A stretch of DNA of 64,000 bases, from assembly GCF_005233835.1 (NCBI RefSeq), contig NZ_SZQA01000019.1, forward strand, positions 62,001 to 126,000, written 5' to 3'. Made by a program: the position numbers and the translations under genes. This DNA is from Herbidospora galbida. GTDB lineage: Bacteria; Actinomycetota; Actinomycetes; Streptosporangiales; Streptosporangiaceae. This document shows, piece by piece, positions 35,511 to 44,845 of this stretch (position 1 is its first letter; each line of letters opens with the position of its first letter). The notes beneath the pieces were generated by a model, which was given only the letters and a program-made list of their open reading frames with translations, did not search any database and had not been told where the DNA came from.

Positions 35511-36407
35511 ATGAAGCTCCCTGAACCCGTGATGAACGCGGGCCGGACCGCCATCCGGGGCTGGGGCATGGCGACGGCGGCGTTCCGGCCCGACCCCGAC
35601 TTCCTGCTCATCGGGGCCAAGCGCGGCGGGTCGACGTCGTTCTACTTCGCCCTGCTGGAGCATCCGAGGGTGATCCCGCTGTTCCCGGCGGCCGGGCTGC
35701 TGCCCAAGGCCAACCACACGAAGGGCGTCCACTACTTCGACTCGAACTACGCGCGCGGGATGCGGTGGTACCGCTCGCACCTGCCGAGCCGGTCGAGCCG
35801 AGCGCGGGCCGGGCGCAGGGCGGGCGGCCCGGTGGTCGCCGGAGAGGGCTCGCCCTACTACCTCCACCATCCCCTGGCCGCCGAACGCGCCGCCGGGAAC
35901 GTGCCAAAGGCGCGCATCCTGCTGGTGTTACGCGACCCGGTGGAGCGCACGTTCTCCCACTACCGCGAGCGGGTGCGCGCGGGCGCGGAGACCCTGACGT
36001 TCGAGGAGGCCCTGGCCGCCGAGGAGTCCCGGACCTCCGGTGAGGAGGCGAAGATCATCGCCGATCCGGCGTACCTGTCCTACGCCCACGAACAGCAGTC
36101 GTACGTCGCCCAGAGCGAGTACGCCCGCTGTCTGGAACGGTGGTTCGCCCACTACCCGCGCGACCGGTTCCACATCCTGACCAGCGAGGACTTCTACCGC
36201 GACCCGCAGGCCGCCTGCGACCGGGCGGCGGAGTTCCTCGGGCTGCCGCCCGCGCCCCTGCCCGCGGCGGGCAAGGTCTGGAACGCCGCCGCCCCGGGCG
36301 ACATCCCCGACGACGTACGCAAGAGACTGGCCCGCCACTTCGCCCCGCACAACCGGCGGCTGGAGGAGATGCTCGGCCGCAGGCTCAGCGACTGGACGGC
36401 CGGCTGA
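35511..36407 (+). CDS. Sulfotransferase (PAPS-dependent)
   Basis: A 298-residue cytoplasmic enzyme. The 5'-phosphosulfate loop is LLIGAKRGGSTSFYFALLEH and the 3'-phosphate site is VLRDPVERTFSHYRER. The remainder follows the heparan-sulfate-like sulfotransferase fold. The ATG at 35511 is chosen; an in-frame start at 35451 adds unconvincing residues. Located between the polymerase and the glycosyltransferases, it probably sulfates a sugar of the glycan made by this locus. Confidence 0.85.
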   Translation: MKLPEPVMNAGRTAIRGWGMATAAFRPDPDFLLIGAKRGGSTSFYFALLEHPRVIPLFPAAGLLPKANHTKGVHYFDSNYARGMRWYRSHLPSRSSRARAGRRAGGPVVAGEGSPYYLHHPLAAERAAGNVPKARILLVLRDPVERTFSHYRERVRAGAETLTFEEALAAEESRTSGEEAKIIADPAYLSYAHEQQSYVAQSEYARCLERWFAHYPRDRFHILTSEDFYRDPQAACDRAAEFLGLPPAPLPAAGKVWNAAAPGDIPDDVRKRLARHFAPHNRRLEEMLGRRLSDWTAG

Positions 36408-37242
36408 GCACCTCCAGCGCCGCGAGCATGCCGCCGTTGAGCGGCAGGTCGTCGTGGCGCTTGGAGATGACGGCCTCCCAGTGGGCGGCCGCCTCGGCGT
36501 AGCCCGTGGGCACCGGGTCGACCCCGAACAGGGTCGTCTCGGCGGCCCGGTAGTAGACCTCGTCGGCGCCGGGAGGCGCCCACGCGGCGTCCTCCCAGTC
36601 GATCAGCCACGGCACCCTGCCCCGGGTGCGGCGCAGGTTCCACGGAGTGAGGTCGCCGTGCATCGGCAGCCAGTGGCCGGGGGTGCCGGCCGGTTTGGGC
36701 AGCCCGGCGAGCAGGCGCTGGATGCGGCCGGTCAGGTCGACGACGTCGATCTTCCGGACCGGCCGGGCCGGGACCGGCTCCATCGCCGAGATGAGCAGCC
36801 ACGAGGGGCCCTCGCCCAAGACGACCGGCACCCGGAAGCCGTCGCCGCCGTCGAGCAGCCGCAGCACCTGGGCCTCGCGGTCGAGCCCCTCGCGCACCTT
36901 CAGGAACCCGACGGGCCGGCCCTTCTGGATGAGCAGCGCCGCGGCGCCCGGCCGGGACGCCTGCGGGCGCAGGTAGAGGGCGACCTCGTCGACCGGGCCG
37001 ACGACCTCGGAGACCTCGGCGAGGATCTGCTCCCAGCGCTCGACCGGAGGCGCCCAGCGTTCACGCCGGCCCGGCAGCAGCCACGGCCCGGCGACCAGCA
37101 CCGCCCGGTGCAAAATCCGCTGGGCCAGCAGCGGGAGGGGCTTGGAGAAGGTCAGCAGTGACAGCCCGGCGGCGGCCGACCGGGCGTCGCCGACCGGGAT
37201 CCAGACGTTGGCCCGGCCCGGCGGGTAGCGCACGAAACTCAT
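36385..37242 (-). CDS. Aminoglycoside phosphotransferase-fold kinase
   Basis: A 285-residue protein. The catalytic loop MHGDLTPWNLRRTRGRVPWL and metal site LIDWEDAAWAPPGADEVYY are those of APH/choline-kinase-fold enzymes. The N-terminal lobe is short and atypical. ATG 37242 overlaps the stop of the upstream glycosyltransferase (ATGA), so the pair is co-translated. It may phosphorylate a sugar or lipid precursor of the glycan rather than an antibiotic. The 3' end overlaps the convergent sulfotransferase by 23 bases. Confidence 0.75.
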   Translation of the reverse strand: MSFVRYPPGRANVWIPVGDARSAAAGLSLLTFSKPLPLLAQRILHRAVLVAGPWLLPGRRERWAPPVERWEQILAEVSEVVGPVDEVALYLRPQASRPGAAALLIQKGRPVGFLKVREGLDREAQVLRLLDGGDGFRVPVVLGEGPSWLLISAMEPVPARPVRKIDVVDLTGRIQRLLAGLPKPAGTPGHWLPMHGDLTPWNLRRTRGRVPWLIDWEDAAWAPPGADEVYYRAAETTLFGVDPVPTGYAEAAAHWEAVISKRHDDLPLNGGMLAALEVLSRPSSR

Positions 37243-38330
37243 CCGCGCAGGTCCAGGCAGAGTCTCTCGTAGCGGGCGGCGACGTCGTCCCACGTGTAGT
37301 GGACGCGGGCGCGCTCGCGGGCCAGGTCGCCACGGCGGCGGCAGGCGGCGGGGTCGTCTTCGGCCTGTTCGATCACGGTCGCGAGGTCTTCGGGGCCGGC
37401 GAAGAACGCGCCCGACTCGGCGAGGACCTCCCGGTTGAACACCACGTCGTAGGCGATCGTCGGGGCGCCCGCCCCCATGGCCCGCAGCAGCGACGGGTTG
37501 GTGCCGCCGACGGAGTGGCCGTGCAGGTAGGTGGCCGACCCGGCGTAGAGGGCGTCGAGCAGGTCCTGGTTCCAGACGGCGCCGACCAGCTTCACGCGCT
37601 CGTCCTTGGCGGCCAGGTCGTTGATCTTTTTCACGTACTCCTCGGCGTAGGGCGCCGAGCCCACGACCACCAGCGGCAGCCGGGCGGCGCTGCGCGAGTA
37701 GCCCTCGACGATCAGGTCGACGTGGTTCTCCGGCTCGAACCGGGCGACCACCAGGTGGTAGCCGCCGGGCTCATAGCCCTCGGCTCTGAGCAGGTCGTCG
37801 TCGCAGCGCTCCTGGACGGGAGCGCCGTAGGGGATCATGACGCTGCCGGCGGCGTAGGTCTCGCGGTAGTAGTCCTGGATCGCGACGGCGTCGGCGATGA
37901 TCTGCTTCGACCAGCGGACCGACAGCTTCTCGACCGCCAGGTAGTAGCGCTGCCCTGCACCGTTCCATTTGGCCCGCTTCCACTCCAGCCCGTCGACGTG
38001 GGTGGCCACCGGGATGCGCGCCAGCTTGAGGAACGGGAGTAAGGGCGCGTTGGCCGCGTTGAACACCAGCGCGACGTCGGTGCGATGCAGCAGCACATGG
38101 CCGACCGACAGCGCGGTGTGGCTGAGCGTCTCCATGATCTTGTGCTGCACGGCCGGCAGGTGGACGAGCGTCATCCCCTTGTACGCCGGGAGCTTCTCCA
38201 CCGCCCCCCGGCAGTAGACCCGGACGTCGTGCCCGGCGTCGGCCAGGCGAGCCCCGATCTCCTCGACGGCGGTCTCGAAGCCCCCGTAACGGGCCGGCAC
38301 CCCGCGAGTCCCGATCATGGCGATCCGCAT
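37239..38330 (-). CDS. GT4 glycosyltransferase, DUF1972/rhamnosyltransferase type
   Basis: A 363-residue GT-B enzyme. It starts MRIAMIGTRGVPARYGGFET, the hallmark of the DUF1972 N-terminal domain found in rhamnosyltransferases such as those of capsule loci. The C-terminal donor domain has LVVARFEPENHVDLIVEGY and GGTNPSLLRAMGAGAPTIAYD. dTDP-rhamnose made by the rml genes in this locus is a likely donor. Divergent from the next GT4 gene. Confidence 0.88.
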   Translation of the reverse strand: MRIAMIGTRGVPARYGGFETAVEEIGARLADAGHDVRVYCRGAVEKLPAYKGMTLVHLPAVQHKIMETLSHTALSVGHVLLHRTDVALVFNAANAPLLPFLKLARIPVATHVDGLEWKRAKWNGAGQRYYLAVEKLSVRWSKQIIADAVAIQDYYRETYAAGSVMIPYGAPVQERCDDDLLRAEGYEPGGYHLVVARFEPENHVDLIVEGYSRSAARLPLVVVGSAPYAEEYVKKINDLAAKDERVKLVGAVWNQDLLDALYAGSATYLHGHSVGGTNPSLLRAMGAGAPTIAYDVVFNREVLAESGAFFAGPEDLATVIEQAEDDPAACRRRGDLARERARVHYTWDDVAARYERLCLDLRG

Positions 38331-38402
38331 GCGTTTCCTTCGATGGATGACAAGATGAACATCCAACCGTAAACGGTAATCAAACATTTGGATGCGGCAA
38401 CG

Positions 38403-39521
38403 ATGGTTCGAGTGGTGATGGCCCACCCGTCGCCCGATCTGTACGGCTCCGACCGCATGCTCGTCGAATCGGTACGGGCCCTGGCCGAAAAGGCCGAAAT
38501 CACCGTCACACTGCCCACCGACGGCCCTTTGTCCGATTTGATTCGCGCGGCCGGGGCCGAGGTGGAGATCCTGCCCGTGCCGGTGCTCCGCAAGGCCTAT
38601 CTGAAGCCTGCCGGCCTCGTGAAGCTGACCTGGACGCTGGCCACCACACTCCCCCGCATGGTGTCCTACCTGCGGCGCGAACGTCCTGCCGTGCTGTACG
38701 TCAACACGGTCACCATCCCCTGGTGGCTGCTGGCCGGGCGGCTCGCGCGGGTGCCGAAGGTGGTGTGTCACGTCCACGAGGCGGAAGACGGCGTTCCCGG
38801 TCCGATCAGGCGGGCGCTGGCCCTGCCGCTGCGGCTGGCGCACACGATCATCGCGATCAGCCGGAGCGTGCGCGACCGAATCGTGGCCGACGGAGGCCCT
38901 GACGGCAAAACGACCGTCATCCACAACGGCGTCGCCGGTCCCCCGCCCACCGACCCCCGCCCGGAGCACGAGGGGCACCTTGTCCTGGTCGGCCGCCTGT
39001 CTCCCCGCAAGGGCAACGACGTCGCCGTCGAGGCGGCGAAACTCCTGGTCAGCAGGGGTCACACGATCAAGCTGACGCTGGCGGGCACCATCTTCCCCGG
39101 CTACGAGTGGTACGAGGCCGAACTCCGCGCGAAAGCCGCGGAGCTCGGGCCCGAGGTGGTCTTCGCCGGGTTCACCGACCCGGTGTGGCCACTTCTGGCC
39201 ACGGCCGACGTCGTGCTGGTCCCCTCGCGGGTCGAGCCCTTCGGCCTGGTCGCCGTCGAGGGCATGCTGGCCCGTCGTCCGGTGGTCGCCAGCGAGGTGC
39301 AGGGGTTGGCGGAAATCGTCAACGACGGGAAGAACGGCCTGCTCGTGGCGCCGGGCGACCCGGTCGCGCTCGCCGACGCCGTCGAAACCTTGCTTAACGA
39401 CTGGACCGCCGCGACAGCCCTCGCGAACAGGGGTTTCGACGATGCGACGTCCCGGTTCGGCCTAATGCGTTACACGACGGCGATGGAGCGGGCGATTCTC
39501 GGGCCGGACGCTGATGTCTAA
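38403..39521 (+). CDS. GT4 glycosyltransferase
   Basis: A 372-residue GT-B enzyme. Residues MVRVVMAHPSPDLYGSDRML form the acceptor domain start. VLVGRLSPRKGNDVAVEAA and the EX7E-like stretch PSRVEPFGLVAVEGMLARRP are the donor-site signatures. ATG 38403 is taken; a TTG at 38388 is possible and neither has a clear ribosome binding site. It probably adds one sugar of the repeat unit. Confidence 0.88.
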   Translation: MVRVVMAHPSPDLYGSDRMLVESVRALAEKAEITVTLPTDGPLSDLIRAAGAEVEILPVPVLRKAYLKPAGLVKLTWTLATTLPRMVSYLRRERPAVLYVNTVTIPWWLLAGRLARVPKVVCHVHEAEDGVPGPIRRALALPLRLAHTIIAISRSVRDRIVADGGPDGKTTVIHNGVAGPPPTDPRPEHEGHLVLVGRLSPRKGNDVAVEAAKLLVSRGHTIKLTLAGTIFPGYEWYEAELRAKAAELGPEVVFAGFTDPVWPLLATADVVLVPSRVEPFGLVAVEGMLARRPVVASEVQGLAEIVNDGKNGLLVAPGDPVALADAVETLLNDWTAATALANRGFDDATSRFGLMRYTTAMERAILGPDADV

Positions 39522-39597
39522 ACTGTGAATCGACCCTGTCTTTACGGCAGATTCGCAGCGCGAAGAGGAATTGCACAAGCGGGGAGAACAGGCATTC

Positions 39598-40785
39598 GTG
39601 GCCACAGACCAACGTGACGAGACCCCCGAGGTCGGTCTTCTTGAGGCCGTGTGGCGCTATCGGTGGTCGTCGCTCGCACTGATCCTCGTCGCCGCGGTCG
39701 CCGCGGGGGCGGCGACCTTCTTCGTCTTCGGCAACGTCGAGGCGACCGCCCGGTTCGCGGTCGTCGACCCGCGCAGCACCACCTACCTGCGCATGGGCGT
39801 GTCCTCCGACAGCAGCTACATCGCCTACACCGCCCAGCGGGCCGCGTTCGCGCAGTCGGCGGGCGTGCTCGACCGGGCCCGGCAGCTTCTCGAGAACGAG
39901 CAGAAGGTCGTCGTCGACCTCGAGACCCTCCGGCAGAGCGTCACCTCCTCGCCCGGCACGGCCGGCGGCATCGTCGTGGTCACCGCGACGGCCAAGACCG
40001 ACAAACTGGCCGCGCAGATGGCCAACTCGGTCGTGGCGGCCTACCAGATCCTCACCGAGGCCGACGCGCAGCGCGAGCAGGAGAAGCTGCTCAAGAGCGT
40101 GCGGTCCACCCGCACCCGCGTACAGGACGACCTGAAGCGGGCCCCCGACGGCAGTGCCACCGAGTCGTCGCTGACCGAGGCGCTGGTGCAGCTCCAGCTC
40201 AAGGAGTCGGAGGCGACGATCGACCTCGCCCAGTTCGGCGGCGGTGTCCGGTTCGTCGACCAGGCCAACCCGCTGAAGATCACCCCGAGCAAGGTGCCGA
40301 CCAACATCGCGATCGGCCTCGCGGTCGGCACGCTGCTGGCCATCGTCCTCGCGTTCCTGCGCGCCACCAACCCGATCGGCACGATCCGCGAGGTGACCAC
40401 CCCGACCGGCCAGCGCCACAAGCCCGCCCAGCCCCGGCGCCCGCTGCTGCCCCGGCCCGAGGTCAACGGCACGGCGCCGGCCAGGGCCGAATACGACGAC
40501 CGCCCGACGGCCGCCTTCGAACGCATCAGCCTGCCCGCCCGGCCACCGGAGCCCGCGGCCGCCGCGATCGAGAAACCCGCATCCGAGAAATCCGCACCTG
40601 GGAAGCCCGGGCCGGAAAGGACGACGCCTCCGCCGCCGATCCGGAGCTGGCCCGAACCGCCGCCGGCCAAGACGCCCGCCAAGACGCCCGCCAAGACGCC
40701 CGCGGCGAAGAAACCGGCCGCCGAGGAACCCCCGGGTGACGACTCCGAGCCCGTGGTGACCATCGACACCGGCGCCACCTCCTGA
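39598..40785 (+). CDS. Wzz-like polysaccharide chain-length/co-polymerase protein
   Basis: A 395-residue protein. Two membrane segments (about 24-44 and 235-255) flank an extracytoplasmic helical domain, the Wzz/PCP topology. The cytoplasmic C-terminus is long, Pro/Lys-rich and has three PAKT repeats encoded by 12-base units at 40666-40701. It lacks a tyrosine-kinase domain. GTG 39598 is chosen because GGGGAGAA lies about ten bases upstream. Stop and next start form TGATG, so it is coupled to the flippase. Confidence 0.82.
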   Translation: MATDQRDETPEVGLLEAVWRYRWSSLALILVAAVAAGAATFFVFGNVEATARFAVVDPRSTTYLRMGVSSDSSYIAYTAQRAAFAQSAGVLDRARQLLENEQKVVVDLETLRQSVTSSPGTAGGIVVVTATAKTDKLAAQMANSVVAAYQILTEADAQREQEKLLKSVRSTRTRVQDDLKRAPDGSATESSLTEALVQLQLKESEATIDLAQFGGGVRFVDQANPLKITPSKVPTNIAIGLAVGTLLAIVLAFLRATNPIGTIREVTTPTGQRHKPAQPRRPLLPRPEVNGTAPARAEYDDRPTAAFERISLPARPPEPAAAAIEKPASEKSAPGKPGPERTTPPPPIRSWPEPPPAKTPAKTPAKTPAAKKPAAEEPPGDDSEPVVTIDTGATS

Positions 40786-42053
40786 TGGCCGGTTCGCTGC
40801 GCAGGCTCGTCGCGCGGGCGGGCGGCTCCGTCACCTCCCAGGCCGTCACGGCGGGCGGGAGCGTCGTCTTACAGCTCATCGCGGTCCGGTTCCTCGGCCC
40901 CGAGGCGTTCGGCGCCTACGCGATCATGATGGCCGTGCTCGTCACGGTCACCACCGTCTTCTCCTCATGGGTGGGCGACTCGCTCACCGTGTTGGACCGT
41001 TTCAATCCGCGGGTGCGGGCCGCGCTGTGCGCCTCGATCCTCGGGCTGACCTCGGCCGGGACCGTCGTCGGCGTCGCGTTCGCGCTGGCGCTCCACCTGG
41101 CCGACGGGCCGGGTGTCGCCGCGTTCGCCCTGCTCACGGTGTTATGGCTGCCGCAGGAGAGCGCGCGGCGGCTGCTCAACGCGCGGCTGGAGTTCGGCCG
41201 CCTGGTGCTCAACGACCTCGTCTACGTCGGGGTGACGCTGGCGATCCTGGCCGGGCTCTGGCTGACCGGCACGCCGTTCACGCTGACGTGGATCCTGGGC
41301 GCGATGTGCGCCGGGCAGCTCGTGTCACTCGGGCTGACGCTGGCGCTGCTGCCGTCGGTGGAATACCGGCTGCCGCGTCCGAGCCTGGCCGGGCTCGGCG
41401 AGGTCACCACCTTCGCCGCGTGGCGATCGGCGCAGGCGTCACTGCGGCCGGTGGCGCTGCTGATCATGCGGGTGGCGATCGACACGTTCGCGTCGCGTAC
41501 GGTGCTGGCGGCCGTCGAGGCCGGGCGGCTGCTGATGTCGCCGGCGCTGACGGTCGTCCAGGGCGCGGGCTCCTATCTGCTGCCGACGTTCGTGCGGCGG
41601 CGTGACGCCGGGGTGCCGATCCGGCCCCGCAACGCGCTGACCGCCTCGCTGGTGCTCATCGCCGGCACGCTGGCCTGCGGGGTCGCGGCCATCGCGGTCC
41701 TCGGACACGTCGGGCCGCTCATCACCGGCGGCGCGTTCACCCTCGACGCGGTGACCGTGGGCGGCTGGGTGGCCTACACGGTCAGCTTCTCGGCGACGCT
41801 GCCGCTGGCGATGATGGCGGCCGCCTACACCCTGTCCCGCCTGGTGTTCATGGTCAGGGCGGCCGAGACCGCCATCGGCCTGACGGCCATGCTGGTCGTG
41901 CTCGCGGTCGCCCCCGACCTGGCCCACCTGGCCCCCTACTGCATCGGATTCGGCGGCCTGGCCTCGGGATTCCTCCTATGGTGGCACCTTCGCCGCAAGG
42001 CCCCCGTCCCGTCACGGAATGAGATCCCCCATGAGACGCACGCTGCTGAGTAG
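40785..42053 (+). CDS. Wzx-type polysaccharide flippase (MATE/MOP superfamily)
   Basis: A 422-residue integral membrane protein with about 12 helices. The N-terminus (VTSQAVTAGGSVVLQLIAVR and FLGPEAFGAYAIMMAVLVTV) is that of oligosaccharide flippases of the MOP superfamily. It should move lipid-linked repeat units across the membrane. It is translationally coupled to the Wzz-like gene and overlaps the next gene by 23 bases. Confidence 0.86.
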   Translation: MAGSLRRLVARAGGSVTSQAVTAGGSVVLQLIAVRFLGPEAFGAYAIMMAVLVTVTTVFSSWVGDSLTVLDRFNPRVRAALCASILGLTSAGTVVGVAFALALHLADGPGVAAFALLTVLWLPQESARRLLNARLEFGRLVLNDLVYVGVTLAILAGLWLTGTPFTLTWILGAMCAGQLVSLGLTLALLPSVEYRLPRPSLAGLGEVTTFAAWRSAQASLRPVALLIMRVAIDTFASRTVLAAVEAGRLLMSPALTVVQGAGSYLLPTFVRRRDAGVPIRPRNALTASLVLIAGTLACGVAAIAVLGHVGPLITGGAFTLDAVTVGGWVAYTVSFSATLPLAMMAAAYTLSRLVFMVRAAETAIGLTAMLVVLAVAPDLAHLAPYCIGFGGLASGFLLWWHLRRKAPVPSRNEIPHETHAAE

Positions 42054-43044
42054 CGCCGCCGTGGCGTTCGCCCTGACGGCGGCGGCGCCCGCGTACGCCG
42101 CGCCGGCCCCTCCGGCGCCGGTGAAGGCCACCTGGAAGCAGGATCGGGTCATCGACAACCCGAAGATCACCGAATCCAGCGGCCTGTACGCCTCCCCGCT
42201 CCACCCCGGCGTCGTCTGGACCCACAACGACGGCGCCGGACCGGCCACCCTCTACGCCATCGGCCCCGACGGCTCGACCCGGGCGACCGTCACCGTCGAG
42301 GGCGCGGCGGCCGTCGACACCGAGGCCGTGGGCGGCTACGTCGACCAGCGCGGCAACGCCCTCATCTACCTGGCCGACACCGGCGACAACGACAAGACCC
42401 GCCAGGCGGGGGTGACCCTGTTCGTCTTCCCCGAGCCGAAGGTCCTGGCCGACACGACGGTGACCGCCGAGCGCTATCCGATCATCTACCCCGACGGCCC
42501 GCAGGACTCCGAGGCCGTCCTGGTCAACCCGACCAACGGCAACCTCTACTTCGTCAGCAAAACCCCGACCGGCGGAGCCGTCTACGGCGCCCCCGCGTCG
42601 CTGGTACCGGGCGTGGCCAACCGGCTGGAGCGGCTGGTGGCGGTCCCCCACGTCATCTCCGACGGCCTGATCGGCTACGACGGCCGCATGTACCTGCGCG
42701 GCCTCAACAAGATCCGCGTCTTCTCAGACGTGACCGGCCACGTGGTGCAGACGATCGACGCGCCCAAGCAGCCGCAGGGCGAGTCGATGGCGCTCAGCGC
42801 CGACGGCACGACCCTGCTGGTCGGCAGCGAGGGCGAGAAGAGCGCGGTGTTCGCGTGGCAGCTGCCGAAGGATCTGGTCACCGGCCCGATCCGCAAACCG
42901 GGCCCGCAGCCCGACCCGAACGCGATCCAGCAGACCGCCAGGGCCAAGGAGCCGACGAAGCTGCCGCAGCTCATGCTGGGCGGGCTGACCGGAATCGCCG
43001 CGCTGATCGGGCTCGGCGCGCTCGTCCGTCGACTGAGGCGTTAA
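42031..43044 (+). CDS. Exported propeller-like protein with C-terminal membrane anchor
   Basis: A 337-residue protein. A signal peptide (MRRTLLSSAAVAFALTAAAP) is followed by a repeat-rich beta domain with ITESSGLYASPLHPGVVWTH, LIYLADTGDNDKTRQAGVTL and SEAVLVNPTNGNLYFVSK. The C-terminus has one hydrophobic helix (LPQLMLGGLTGIAALIGLGA) ending VRRLRR, so the body is outside and the tail inside. No enzyme motif recognised. Overlap with the flippase gene suggests a role in export or retention of the glycan. Confidence 0.72.
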   Translation: MRRTLLSSAAVAFALTAAAPAYAAPAPPAPVKATWKQDRVIDNPKITESSGLYASPLHPGVVWTHNDGAGPATLYAIGPDGSTRATVTVEGAAAVDTEAVGGYVDQRGNALIYLADTGDNDKTRQAGVTLFVFPEPKVLADTTVTAERYPIIYPDGPQDSEAVLVNPTNGNLYFVSKTPTGGAVYGAPASLVPGVANRLERLVAVPHVISDGLIGYDGRMYLRGLNKIRVFSDVTGHVVQTIDAPKQPQGESMALSADGTTLLVGSEGEKSAVFAWQLPKDLVTGPIRKPGPQPDPNAIQQTARAKEPTKLPQLMLGGLTGIAALIGLGALVRRLRR

Positions 43045-43063
43045 TCGGGTTCATACTCCGGCC

Positions 43064-44740
43064 ATGCGCACGCTTGTTCACGGCAGATTCCCGACGCGAG
43101 CCACGGCCGGCCTTCGGCCGTCCGCGTCTCGCTTGCTGGCCGTGTTATCGCTCTCGTTCCTGCTGACCGGGCTGCTCGCGGCCCCGGCGTGGGCGGCCGA
43201 CTACTCGGCCCAGCCGCGCGCCAACTGGCTGCCGAACGGCCGGGTCCTGGCCATCGCCCACACGGGCGACCGGGTGGTGATCGCGGGCGAGTTCACCACC
43301 CTGCGGCACTCCGCGACCGGCGAGACCGTCGGCCGCCAGCGCGTCGCCCTGCTCGACGCGGCCAGCGGCGACCTCATCCGCACGTGGTCGCCCGCGGTGA
43401 ACGGCGCGGTGCAGGTCCTCGCGGTCGGGAACGGCCGGGTGTACCTCGGCGGCGACTTCACCACGGTCGCCGGGCAGACCCGCACGCGGCTGGCGGCCGT
43501 CGACCTGGCCACCGGCAACGTCGTCGGCGGCTGGACGCCCGCCGCCAACAGCACGGTGCGCGGGCTGGCCGTGATCGGCGACACGCTCTACGCCGGAGGG
43601 GCGTTCACGCAGGTCGCCGGGCAGAACCGGACCCGGCTGGCGGCCGTCGACCTCGGCAGCGGCGCGCTGCGCGCCTGGAACCCGGGCGCCAACAACACGA
43701 TCATGGCCATGGCGGCCGCGCCCGACGGCGGCAGCGTGATCGTCGGCGGGCAGTTCCGCACCCTCGGCGGCGCGACGCGGCTGTTCCTCGGGTCGGTCGG
43801 GCTCAACGGCACGGTCACCGGCTGGGCTCCGCCCCCGAGTTGCGACCTGCCGAGCAACCAGTGCTGGGTGCTCGACCTGGCCGCCGACGCCGACAACGTC
43901 TACGCCGCCATCGCCGGAGTCGGCGGACGGCTGGCCGCATACCGCCTGAGCAACGGGTCGCGCCGCTGGGAGCGCACCGCCGACGGAGACGTGGAGTCGG
44001 TCGCGGTGCGCGGCTCCTACGTGTACGCCGCCGGCCACTTCTGCCCCGACTTCTCCGGGTTCCAGCGGTGTGACTTCGTGGCCGTCGACGCCGGGACCGG
44101 CGCGGTCGACACCGACTTCGCGCCGACGGCCAACGGGCAGGTGTTCGCGCTGCACGCCGGACCCGACGCGCTGCGCGCGGGCGGCGGCTACGGCCAGCTC
44201 AACGGGGTCTCCCGGCCCAACTACACGGAGTTCCCGCTGCTCCCGGCGTCGGGCGACGTGACGCTGGTACCGGCGGGCTCCTCGTGGCGCTACCTCGACG
44301 ACGGCAGCGACCAGGGCACGGCCTGGCGGGCGGCCGGGTTCGACGACTCCGGCTGGCCGCAGGGCGCCGCCCAGTTCGGCTTCGGCGACGGCGACGAGCG
44401 GCAGCAGGTCGCGCCGGGCCGGATCACCTACTACTTCCGCACGAGCTTCGGCGTCGCCGCCACGTTCGGCCAGGTCACCATGAGCGTGATCCGCGACGAC
44501 GGCGCGGTCGTCTACCTGAACGGGACCGAGATCTGGCGCGACAACCTGCCGACCGGCACGATCACCGCCGCCAGCCGGGCCGTGTCCACCATTTCGGGCG
44601 CGGCCGAGTCGCAGTGGACCGACGTGCCGCTGTCGCCCGGCCAGCTCCAGCAGGGCCAGAACACCATCACCGTCGAGATCCACCAGGATCGGCCCGACTC
44701 CAGCGACATCAGTTTCGACCTGCGCCTGCGGGCGCGCTGA
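43064..44740 (+). CDS. Secreted propeller-like repeat protein with C-terminal beta-sandwich
   Basis: A 558-residue protein with a long signal peptide ending PAWA. At least six repeats of the form VYLGGDFTTVAGQTRTRLAA / VDLATGNVVGGWTPAAN make the propeller (about 50-390). Residues of about 400-558 (WRYLDDGSDQGTAWRAAGFD, YYFRTSF, ITVEIHQ) resemble a galactose-binding-like sandwich. This is the third member of the family in the locus. CATACT ending six bases before the ATG hints at a leaderless start. Confidence 0.82.
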   Translation: MRTLVHGRFPTRATAGLRPSASRLLAVLSLSFLLTGLLAAPAWAADYSAQPRANWLPNGRVLAIAHTGDRVVIAGEFTTLRHSATGETVGRQRVALLDAASGDLIRTWSPAVNGAVQVLAVGNGRVYLGGDFTTVAGQTRTRLAAVDLATGNVVGGWTPAANSTVRGLAVIGDTLYAGGAFTQVAGQNRTRLAAVDLGSGALRAWNPGANNTIMAMAAAPDGGSVIVGGQFRTLGGATRLFLGSVGLNGTVTGWAPPPSCDLPSNQCWVLDLAADADNVYAAIAGVGGRLAAYRLSNGSRRWERTADGDVESVAVRGSYVYAAGHFCPDFSGFQRCDFVAVDAGTGAVDTDFAPTANGQVFALHAGPDALRAGGGYGQLNGVSRPNYTEFPLLPASGDVTLVPAGSSWRYLDDGSDQGTAWRAAGFDDSGWPQGAAQFGFGDGDERQQVAPGRITYYFRTSFGVAATFGQVTMSVIRDDGAVVYLNGTEIWRDNLPTGTITAASRAVSTISGAAESQWTDVPLSPGQLQQGQNTITVEIHQDRPDSSDISFDLRLRAR

Positions 44741-44793
44741 CGGCGGAGCGAATCCGGATTTTTCTGATCGAATTGGGCCTCTAAAAACGACCA

Positions 44794-44822
44794 TAGTCAG
44801 CCTTATTGTGGGTCGATACCTT
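44794..44822 (+). promoter_or_regulatory. Candidate promoter for the FkbM methyltransferase gene
   Basis: TAGTCA (44794-44799) and TACCTT (44817-44822) are separated by 17 bases in the AT-rich gap after the propeller gene. The match to -35 is partial (4 of 6), the -10 fits TANNNT. Confidence 0.4.
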
Positions 44823-44845
44823 TTGCCCCGATTCGAGAGAAGTCC

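Noticed and set aside
36385-37242. Antibiotic resistance gene based on the APH fold
   Set aside because: The fold is shared with choline and sugar kinases. Coupling to a glycosyltransferase in a glycan locus makes resistance unlikely.
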